From Anaerolineales bacterium (lineage in GTDB: Bacteria; Chloroflexota; Anaerolineae; Anaerolineales; Villigracilaceae), in NCBI GenBank assembly GCA_016789205.1, contig JAEURF010000127.1:1-5288 (forward strand): a DNA stretch of 5,288 nucleotides. Reading direction: 5' to 3'. The translations under genes were made by a program, and so were the position numbers. Of this stretch, positions 1-5,016 are shown piece after piece (position 1 is the stretch's first letter; each line of letters starts with the position of its first letter). A model generated the notes under the pieces. It did no database searches. It had not been told where the DNA came from and saw only the letters and a list, made by a program, of their open reading frames with translations.

Positions 1-17
1 TAGAATTTTGTGAGATT

Positions 18-47
18 TTGTAAGATGATGAATTAGAAAGGTATCAT
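18..47 (+). promoter_or_regulatory. Possible promoter of the thioredoxin-like lipoprotein gene
   Basis: A TTGTAA box (18-23) and a TATCAT box (42-47) are separated by 18 nt. This would place the transcript start near position 54 and leave a short leader that contains the AGGAG ribosome binding site at 62-66. The match to a sigma70-type promoter is moderate and the surroundings are AT-rich, so chance similarity is possible. Confidence 0.35.
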
Positions 48-71
48 TAACTGCAATAAATAGGAGAACTG

Positions 72-602
72 ATGAAATCCCGCCTCTTTTTTTTAACGGT
101 CAGCCTGCTTCTGATTCTTTTAGCAGTTTCCTGCGCCCCAGCAACTGTGACAGAATCTGCTTCACCTGTAGATTCTGCTTCCGCGACTGAAGCTATCGTC
201 CCAACGAGTGAAGCGGTGACACAATCTGCTGTATCAACTGAAGTTCCTGTTGTGCAACCTGTCGCCACCTCTCGCGGACCAGACCTCCATGCTACAGACC
301 CAACTACAGTTTCGTTGGCATCGGGTCAGTTGCAATTGGTTGAATTTTTTCGCTTTACCTGAAGTACCTGCCGCGCAATGGCGCCTATGGTTCATAGGCT
401 TGAAGCAGAATATTTTGGACGTGTGCAATTTACATATTTAGATGCAGATGACCCACGCACGCAAGTTTTCCAACGTGAATTGGGTTTTGTGTACCAACCT
501 GAATTATATTTCCTTGACCCCAATGGTGCGTTGATTAAGAAGTTTATCGGTTTTGTTTCGGAAGAAGAATTACGAAATTTGTTTGACTCAAATTTACAAT
601 AA
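72..602 (+). CDS. Thioredoxin-like lipoprotein, candidate selenoprotein (UxxC active site, TGA read as Sec)
   Basis: Read through one TGA, this frame encodes 176 residues. Residues 1-21 are a lipoprotein signal peptide (MKSR, a hydrophobic stretch, then AVSC with C21 as the lipidated Cys). Residues 22 to about 80 form a Ser/Thr/Ala/Val/Pro-rich linker, and the rest is a thioredoxin domain. The strand leading to the active site reads LVEFFRFT. Next comes TGA at residue 97, then STC (C100) and RAMAP, so the TGA replaces the first Cys of CxxC. Later elements fit the fold: RVQFTYLDADD, the presumed cis-proline at P143 (YQPELYF), DPNG, and a C-terminal helix. The start at 72 is supported by AGGAG five nt upstream. 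The likely role is extracytoplasmic thiol-disulfide exchange. The frame is kept on both sides of the TGA with no indel, and the stop is TAA. Alternatives are a nonsense mutation or a base error changing a Cys codon to TGA. The thioredoxin-fold assignment is firm; Sec insertion is inferred. Confidence 0.78.
360..362 (+). other. In-frame TGA, candidate selenocysteine codon
   Basis: TGA falls at residue 97 of the lipoprotein, in the order TGA-AGT-ACC-TGC, giving U-S-T-C. It aligns with the catalytic N-terminal Cys of the thioredoxin CxxC motif, a position where selenocysteine is known to replace cysteine in thioredoxin-fold selenoproteins. The preceding residue is Thr where Trp is usual. The four other visible gene ends use TAA (three) or TAG (one), and Trp is encoded by TGG, so there is no sign of a global UGA reassignment. 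Confidence 0.72.
383..399 (+). promoter_or_regulatory. Candidate bacterial SECIS hairpin
   Basis: GCCTATG (383-389) and CATAGGC (393-399) pair perfectly over 7 bp around the loop GUU (390-392). If the closing G-C pair opens, the loop reads GGUUC, with a GGU like that in the E. coli fdhF element. The loop starts 27 nt after the TGA, inside the roughly 16-37 nt range described for bacterial SECIS elements, and its first base is G as expected. CAA (376-378) could pair with TTG (400-402) to extend the stem across a 4-nt bulge. The hairpin lies wholly in coding sequence (A-P-M-V-H-R-L). The Arg codon in its 3' arm is AGG, while the other eight Arg codons in this gene are CGN and ffh contains no AGG. 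Confidence 0.6.
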
Positions 603-609
603 AGATATG

Positions 610-673
610 TCATTGCGAGCTGTCGTAGTCGAGTGCGCGTAGCGTGTACCGAGACCAAGTCGGCTCGCAATGA
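610..673. repeat. CATTGCGAG-type inverted-repeat element, copy 1
   Basis: TCATTGCGAGC (610-620) and GCTCGCAATGA (663-673) are perfect 11-bp inverted ends around a 42-bp GC-rich centre. The element fills the gap between the stop of the plus-strand lipoprotein gene (602) and the stop of the convergent minus-strand membrane gene (675-677). The same ends recur at 3398-3497 with a different centre, which marks this as a small non-coding dispersed repeat. In RNA it would fold into a hairpin for either transcript, so it may help end both, but no strong T-tract follows. Confidence 0.7.
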
Positions 674-674
674 T

Positions 675-1754
675 TTAATTCGGATACACCAAGTTGCTGA
701 CGATATTAATAAATATTTCAAAGATAACTAAAAAGAATGGCGAGAGTATTGTAATAATTAAGCGGTAAAAGATTGTGCCTTCAAAGGGCCAATCCGGAGA
801 TTTGTTGATTAGGTCAACGGCTTGTTTGATGGAAAGCATGCTTTCAGTTTGTTTGAGATAGGTGCTTGATAAATCTTTGTTGAGGTCTTGAGCGAGTGTG
901 GCGTATAACTTTTCGGCTTCTTCTTGATAATCTTTATGCAGTTTATCCAGCATGTTGCCTTTAATCGTGACCATGCGATGATGCACTTGCCATAAAGGCA
1001 GAAAAAACGTAATCGGAACTAAGACGAAATACATGACTACATAGAAGATGTATTCCGGGATGGGAACTTCAATTACCAAGGGTTGCAGACCTAAATTTAA
1101 TCCAATAATAGCGGCAATGCCGATGATTTCTAAAGAGAATCTTTTAACTGCATTAAACACTTCGATTTTGTCGGTATCTAAAGTGAGTGGAAATTCTGTA
1201 TACTGAATTAAGTCATTCAACATCATCGAAGTTGCGATGTGGCGTGTGACGATGATTCCAATCATGCTCATCGCGAGAAAGCGCACGCCAAACACCAATA
1301 CGATTTGTCCCCAATTTGCATTTTCCCAAGAAGTCCCTAAAGCATTAATAGCGTTTATCACGCCAAACCCAGCACTGACTAAGCCAATCAAAATGCCGAT
1401 AACCCACCAAATTGGTTTTGCGTGCCAGTTTTGTATTTTTTCAAACGGGACGGCTCCCAATTTTTCTTCTTTGAAGTAACGCGTTACGCTTTGATAAATT
1501 CTTAAAATGCTGTTTGGTTGATATGCGTAAAAATAACCTGCGACTGGAAAAACTAAAATAATGTTGATGATGGTGATTAAGTCGTTTGCGGGAGGAATCT
1601 TCAAAAATAGCGGAACGAGATATCCATACAGAAAACCTGTGAAGATAAAAAACAAAGCCATGCCATACGATTTTAAGTTGAGCTTTTCTAAAAATAGTTT
1701 AGCAAGCGGGTCTGTGCCTTGAATATGTTTTGTGGTGATTGGGTTTACCGACAT
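675..1754 (-). CDS. Polytopic membrane protein of unknown function
   Basis: This 359-residue protein is not one I recognise. Hydrophobic segments suggest about seven membrane helices, near residues 30-51, 58-78, 114-137, 148-170, 206-229, 234-256 and 328-355. Between the sixth and seventh lies a long charged region (about 257-325) rich in Lys, Glu and Leu, likely helical and soluble, with HHR and a QEEAEKLYATLAQDL stretch. No catalytic motif, Walker motif or clear transporter signature is visible. The N-terminus (about 28 residues) is polar and lacks a signal peptide. The ATG at 1754 is preceded by AGAGG at a 4-nt spacing, matching the spacing of the upstream transporter gene. It lies 76 bp downstream of that transporter on the same strand, but a strong terminator fills the gap, so co-transcription is doubtful. 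The stop is TAA. Confidence 0.8.
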   Translation of the reverse strand: MSVNPITTKHIQGTDPLAKLFLEKLNLKSYGMALFFIFTGFLYGYLVPLFLKIPPANDLITIINIILVFPVAGYFYAYQPNSILRIYQSVTRYFKEEKLGAVPFEKIQNWHAKPIWWVIGILIGLVSAGFGVINAINALGTSWENANWGQIVLVFGVRFLAMSMIGIIVTRHIATSMMLNDLIQYTEFPLTLDTDKIEVFNAVKRFSLEIIGIAAIIGLNLGLQPLVIEVPIPEYIFYVVMYFVLVPITFFLPLWQVHHRMVTIKGNMLDKLHKDYQEEAEKLYATLAQDLNKDLSSTYLKQTESMLSIKQAVDLINKSPDWPFEGTIFYRLIITILSPFFLVIFEIFINIVSNLVYPN

Positions 1755-1768
1755 GATTCCTCTTTTGC

Positions 1769-1817
1769 AAAAAAGACGGTAGGCATTAGACCGCCAAAGG
1801 TCTATTGCCTACCGTCT
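1769..1817 (-). terminator. Intrinsic terminator after the MFS gene, abutting the next gene's ribosome binding site
   Basis: The arms 1774-1792 and 1799-1817 pair over 19 positions with one T-T mismatch (1786/1805) around the 6-nt loop at 1793-1798. On the minus strand the stem is followed at once by six T (A1769-A1774 on plus), the classic Rho-independent form. It begins 13 nt after the transporter stop. Only 14 nt separate the T-run from the ATG of the downstream membrane gene, and that gap holds its AGAGG site. On the plus strand a weaker T-run (1828-1832) follows the stem at a distance, so function in that direction is less likely. Confidence 0.82.
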
Positions 1818-1826
1818 ATGGTCTAT
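1799..1826. repeat. GGTCTAT direct repeat at the terminator edge
   Basis: GGTCTAT occurs at 1799-1805, inside the terminator's right arm, and again at 1820-1826, with TGCCTACCGTCT-type sequence between them. The pattern of short GGTCTA/CCGTCTA units resembles low-complexity dispersed intergenic sequence. Two units are too few to define a family from this window alone. Confidence 0.35.
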
Positions 1827-1830
1827 CTTT

Positions 1831-3198
1831 TTATTCCGATTTATAACTTCTCGCGTCTGCAATCGCCTTTTGAACATTGACAAACGGAAGCATAATCAAG
1901 CCTGCGATGAAGAAGAAAATCAAAGAGAGAATTGCAATTCGTAAATCACCAAAGATTTGATTTGCCAGACCGAAAATTAGTGGTCCAATCCATGAAGTGC
2001 CGCGTTCGCTGATTTCATAGAACGAGAAAAATTCCGCTTCTTTGCCGTTTGGAATCATCTGTGCAAACAAACTGCGGCTAATGGCTTGTGACCCACCCAG
2101 CACAATCGCAATGAAGATGCCAAGTACAAAAAACTCTGCAGTGGCGCTTTCGCCTTTCATACCGCCGTAAGCATAAATGACCACGCCCGCCCAAATCACC
2201 AAGCTGACAATAATGGATTGTTTTGAACCAATCCAACCTGCCAATTTACCCCAGAACAAAGCACCAAAGAATGCCACAAACTGAATCATCAAAATAACTG
2301 CTGTCAAAGTGGTTTGTCCAACTTCTAAACCGCCTTGTACAATCGGTGCGGCGGCAAAGATGGCGGCAACACCAATCACAGTTTGGATGCCATCATTGTA
2401 AAGAAAATATGCCAACAAGAATTTCAATGTTTCAGGAAAACTTTTAACTTCACCAAGCGTTTTTCGTAACTGTTTAAACCCGATGGTTACGTATGTTTCA
2501 CCGGCGGGCAAAGTCCGTGCGGCACGTCCGGCTCGCAATCTGCTCCAAGTGAGGAAGGAGAATCCAAGCCACCAAATGCCCGCTGAAGCGAGGTTAATCC
2601 GAACGGCTAACGCAGTCGGCACACCCAAGTCTTCGCTAAAAATGAAGAAAGCCAAGTTAAGCGCAAGCAAAATGCCGCCGCCTAAATAACCCATTGCCCA
2701 CCCGTAGGAAGAGACGCGGTCTCTTTCATCTTCACTGGCAATGTCTGGTAGATAGGCGTTATAAAAAACAATCGCCGCACCAAAAGCTAAATTTGCGACG
2801 ATAAATAAAACGCCACCCAGCCACCATAAATTTCCGGCAACCAGAAACATCAAAATTGTTGCAATTGCGCCAATCGTTGCAAATAGACGCATCATTGTTT
2901 TTCGTAAATTGGAATAATCTGCAATTGCGCCTAAGATTGGCAAGAATAAAACTTGCAACCCCACTGAGAATGAAATACAGTATGGTAAAAATGAATCAGG
3001 TGCTACGGGAATTCCTAAAAATGAAACGGTTTCTGAACCTGCCGCTTCTGCGGCGGTGCGCGCCAACCCTGCTACATACGGACCTAAAAATACAGTGCCA
3101 ATCGTGGTGCTAAATGCTGAATTTGCCCAATCGTACATTGCCCACCCAAAAATTTCTTTGCGGTCGTTTACAACTACTTCTACACTTTCAGTTGCCAT
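1831..3198 (-). CDS. MFS transporter, UMF1 / Atg22-like family
   Basis: This is a 455-residue, 12-helix major facilitator of the inner membrane. The family signature YDWANSAFSTTI is at residues 22-33. The loop between helices 2 and 3 has GAIADYSNLRKTMM (90-103), a motif A-like stretch. YNAYLPDIASEDERDR (146-161) and FLYNDGIQTV (265-274) are typical of UMF1 proteins, as is the C-terminal block GGSQAISRSLFAQMIPNGKE (368-387) followed by the FSFYEISERGTSWIGP stretch (391-406). The substrate is unknown; the name Atg22-like reflects similarity to a yeast vacuolar amino-acid effluxer and does not prove the same role here. An ATG at 3228 would add ten residues, but I prefer 3198 because GGAGGAG lies just before it. 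It has its own promoter, reads away from ffh, and ends in TAA followed by a strong terminator. The length is normal for the family and nothing is missing. Confidence 0.93.
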   Translation of the reverse strand: MATESVEVVVNDRKEIFGWAMYDWANSAFSTTIGTVFLGPYVAGLARTAAEAAGSETVSFLGIPVAPDSFLPYCISFSVGLQVLFLPILGAIADYSNLRKTMMRLFATIGAIATILMFLVAGNLWWLGGVLFIVANLAFGAAIVFYNAYLPDIASEDERDRVSSYGWAMGYLGGGILLALNLAFFIFSEDLGVPTALAVRINLASAGIWWLGFSFLTWSRLRAGRAARTLPAGETYVTIGFKQLRKTLGEVKSFPETLKFLLAYFLYNDGIQTVIGVAAIFAAAPIVQGGLEVGQTTLTAVILMIQFVAFFGALFWGKLAGWIGSKQSIIVSLVIWAGVVIYAYGGMKGESATAEFFVLGIFIAIVLGGSQAISRSLFAQMIPNGKEAEFFSFYEISERGTSWIGPLIFGLANQIFGDLRIAILSLIFFFIAGLIMLPFVNVQKAIADARSYKSE

Positions 3199-3200
3199 GA

Positions 3201-3207
3201 CTCCTCC
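3201..3207 (-). promoter_or_regulatory. Ribosome binding site that decides the MFS start
   Basis: On the minus strand GGAGGAG ends two nt before the ATG at 3198, with the GGAGG core at a 4-nt spacing. The longer in-frame ATG at 3228 has no comparable site, and starting there would place this Shine-Dalgarno sequence inside the coding region. This supports the 455-residue product. Confidence 0.75.
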
Positions 3208-3243
3208 GTGAGGTGAAAAGGGATGCAAGCAAGAACATGCGCC

Positions 3244-3273
3244 AGTATAATGGACTTTCGCTTTTGATGTAAA
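3244..3273 (-). promoter_or_regulatory. Sigma70-type promoter of the MFS gene
   Basis: On the minus strand TTTACA (plus 3268-3273) and TATACT (plus 3244-3249) are separated by 18 nt. Transcription would start near 3237 and give a leader of about 40 nt with the GGAGGAG site near its end. Both boxes are one or two bases from consensus, and the position relative to the gene is right. Confidence 0.65.
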
Positions 3274-3347
3274 GCGATTGCTTGTAAATGATTGATTAAA
3301 TACCTGCTTCGTTTCGATATGGCTTCACCACTCAACGCCTCGTTTTC

Positions 3348-3376
3348 TTGACCTTCAACCTGCTACACGCTACAAT
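3348..3376 (+). promoter_or_regulatory. Sigma70-type promoter of ffh
   Basis: TTGACC (3348-3353) and TACAAT (3371-3376) are separated by exactly 17 nt, each one base from consensus. Transcription would begin near 3383, giving ffh a leader of about 125 nt that contains the whole inverted-repeat element at 3398-3497. I see no comparable promoter between the repeat and the ffh start. Confidence 0.68.
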
Positions 3377-3397
3377 GCTTTTTTCTTACCCCACACC

Positions 3398-3497
3398 ATG
3401 TCATTGCGAGGAGGGTGAACTTCCCGACGAAGCAATCTCCAACACAATCATGGGATTGCTTCGCCACAAAGAGCAAGGGCGCGGCTCGCAATGACAT
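3398..3497. repeat. CATTGCGAG-type inverted-repeat element, copy 2, in the ffh leader
   Basis: The ends ATGTCATTGCGAG (3398-3410) and CTCGCAATGACAT (3485-3497) form a perfect 13-bp inverted repeat. Inside lies a second perfect 10-bp pair, CGAAGCAATC (3428-3437) with GATTGCTTCG (3454-3463), so the element can fold as a nested hairpin. It is about 100 bp long, non-coding and without a transposase. The outer ends match copy 1 (610-673), but the centres differ. Its right end is 11 bp before the ffh ATG, so it is transcribed as part of the ffh leader. It resembles widespread palindromic intergenic repeats of the MITE/REP kind. Confidence 0.8.
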
Positions 3498-3508
3498 AGA
3501 GAGATATT

Positions 3509-4831
3509 ATGTTTGAAAACTTAACTGGACGATTAACTCAAATCTTTGATAACTTACGCAAACGCGGAAAACTTTCTGAAGCCGATGTAGATGCCGCCAT
3601 GAAAGAAGTACGTTTGGCATTACTCGAAGCCGACGTACATTTCAGCGTGGTCAAAACTTTCATTGCCAAAGTACGTGAACGTGCTGTGGGTTCAGAAGTA
3701 TCGAAAGCCTTGAATCCCGGTCAGCAAGTGATAAAGATAGTTAATGAAGAGTTGATTGCTACACTCGGTGAACCTGCGCCATTAAATCTCACGGGTCCAA
3801 AACCACGCGTGGTGATGATGGTCGGTTTACAAGGTGCAGGTAAAACAACAGCCTCAGGTAAATTAGCACGATTATTGAAATCAAAAGGGGAGCGAGTTTT
3901 ACTCGTCGCAGGTGACCCATATCGTCCTGCCGCAGTTAAGCAACTGCAACAACTTGGCGAACGGCTCGACGTTGAGGTAGAAGCGGATACATCTATCACA
4001 CCGCCACAACTTGCTAAACGTGCCGTCGAAAAAGCAGAAAAAGGTGGCTTTAGTCTGGTGATTGTGGATACTGCCGGGCGTTCGCAAATGGATGAAGATT
4101 TGATGGACGAATTGCGCGCCATTTCTGCTGGGACGAATCCAGTAGATATTTTGCTAGTGATTGACTCGATGATTGGTCAAGAAGCGTTGAATATCGCACA
4201 AGGTTTTAAATTCGCAATTAATTTGACAGGTCTCATCCTCACAAAAATGGATGGTGATTCACGCGGCGGTGCGGCGATTTCTATTCGTTCAGTGACCGGC
4301 ATTCCGATTAAATTTATTGGTACGGGCGAAAAGTTGGATGCACTAGAAAGTTATGACCCATCCAGATTGTCTTCAAGAATTTTAGGTATGGGCGACATGA
4401 TTGGCTTGATTGAAAAAGCCGAAGCGATGTATGACGCGCAGACGATGGAAAAGCAAGCGCAAAAGATGATGAAGGGGCAATTCTCTTTGGAAGATTGGCT
4501 TGACCAAATGAAGCAAATGAAAAAGATGGGACCGCTCTCTCAAATTATGGACATGTTGCCCGGTCAAATGGGGCAAGCCGCGCGTAACATTGACCCGCAA
4601 GAAGTTGAAAAATCTTTCAAACATTCAGAGGCGATTATCAACTCAATGACATTGAAAGAACGCCGCGACCCTGATTTGTTAAATGCTTCACGTCGCCGAA
4701 GAATTGCCGCAGGTGCCGGCATGGAAGTGCAAGATGTCAATAAATTAATTAAGCAATTCCGCGAAGCACAAAAGATGATGAAGATGATTCAGAAAACAGG
4801 TGGTAAAGGGTTAGGCAAGTTGTTTGGGTAA
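3509..4831 (+). CDS. ffh: Signal recognition particle protein Ffh (SRP54 GTPase)
   Basis: Ffh binds 4.5S/SRP RNA and signal sequences emerging from the ribosome, then docks with FtsY to deliver nascent chains to the membrane. All three domains are present in 440 residues. The N domain is about 1-90 (MFENLTGRLTQIFDNLRKRG at the start). The G domain has the P-loop GLQGAGKTT (106-114), DPYRPAA (136-142), DTAGR (187-191), TKMDGD (245-250) followed by SRGG, and GTGEK (271-275). The Met-rich M domain (about 300-440) carries the RNA-binding SRRRRIAAGAG segment (394-404), and its many Met residues in the KQMKKMGPLSQIMDMLPGQM region line the signal-peptide groove. The length is normal for the family and no key residue is missing. 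The start is the conserved MFENL; a weak purine-rich site (AGAGAGA) lies 4 nt upstream. It is transcribed away from the MFS gene with a repeat in its leader. The stop is TAA. Confidence 0.98.
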   Translation: MFENLTGRLTQIFDNLRKRGKLSEADVDAAMKEVRLALLEADVHFSVVKTFIAKVRERAVGSEVSKALNPGQQVIKIVNEELIATLGEPAPLNLTGPKPRVVMMVGLQGAGKTTASGKLARLLKSKGERVLLVAGDPYRPAAVKQLQQLGERLDVEVEADTSITPPQLAKRAVEKAEKGGFSLVIVDTAGRSQMDEDLMDELRAISAGTNPVDILLVIDSMIGQEALNIAQGFKFAINLTGLILTKMDGDSRGGAAISIRSVTGIPIKFIGTGEKLDALESYDPSRLSSRILGMGDMIGLIEKAEAMYDAQTMEKQAQKMMKGQFSLEDWLDQMKQMKKMGPLSQIMDMLPGQMGQAARNIDPQEVEKSFKHSEAIINSMTLKERRDPDLLNASRRRRIAAGAGMEVQDVNKLIKQFREAQKMMKMIQKTGGKGLGKLFG

Positions 4832-4926
4832 GTGAGAAACTTTAAACCCTTGTTCTGGAATTGTGCACCATGTCTCTAGTGGAGTATGGGTTTTGTTGTA
4901 AACAGAGAAAAAAGAAAGAAATATTT

Positions 4927-5008
4927 TGCGCGTAGGCAAACGCCCTCTTGCATAAAGCTTTTTCAAGACAGTTGCTGCACGCTTTGTTAGGCGTTTTTGC
5001 GTTGCGCA
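4927..5008. repeat. Imperfect inverted repeat with an attC-like core site
   Basis: This lies in the 185-bp gap between the ends of ffh (4831) and the convergent partial gene (5017). Outer arms TGCGC (4927-4931)/GCGCA (5004-5008) and AAACGCC (4938-4944)/GGCGTTT (4990-4996) enclose an inner pair TCTTG (4946-4950)/CAAGA (4964-4968). At 4986-4992 is GTTAGGC, fitting the integron core GTTRRRY; on the minus strand it reads GCCTAAC followed by AAAGCGTGCAGC, like the start of an attC site just after a cassette gene. The opposite end has only GGCAAAC at 4935-4941-type sequence, two mismatches from the needed partner, so a complete attC is not shown. It could instead be a processing or termination structure. 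The rest of the gap (4832-4926) shows nothing I can assign. Confidence 0.4.
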
Positions 5009-5016
5009 AGGTTTCT

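Noticed and set aside
72..362. A stand-alone 96-residue lipoprotein ending at TGA
   Set aside because: It would stop in the middle of a thioredoxin domain, right at the active site, and the rest of the fold follows in the same frame. A complete protein ending there is much less likely than read-through or a damaged gene.
378..602. A separate 74-residue gene starting at ATG 378
   Set aside because: No ribosome binding site precedes it, and its product is only the C-terminal part of a thioredoxin domain. The ATG is the internal Met of RAMAP.
72..602. Frameshifted or decayed pseudogene
   Set aside because: There is no frameshift: one frame serves both halves, codon use is normal, and the only defect is TGA at the redox Cys with a hairpin downstream. 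A point nonsense change remains the main alternative, and it is recorded under the finding.
3199..3228. N-terminal extension of the MFS protein starting at ATG 3228
   Set aside because: The ten extra residues would run through the GGAGGAG ribosome binding site of the ATG at 3198 and look unlike the family's N-terminus.
3398..3497. CRISPR array or riboswitch before ffh
   Set aside because: There are only two inverted arms with no regularly spaced direct repeats, and no conserved aptamer pattern that I recognise. The same ends at 610-673 show it is a dispersed repeat.
3721..4122. Minus-strand open frame of 133 codons inside ffh
   Set aside because: It is a shadow of the conserved ffh coding sequence, with no ribosome binding site and a low-complexity Ser/Arg-rich product.
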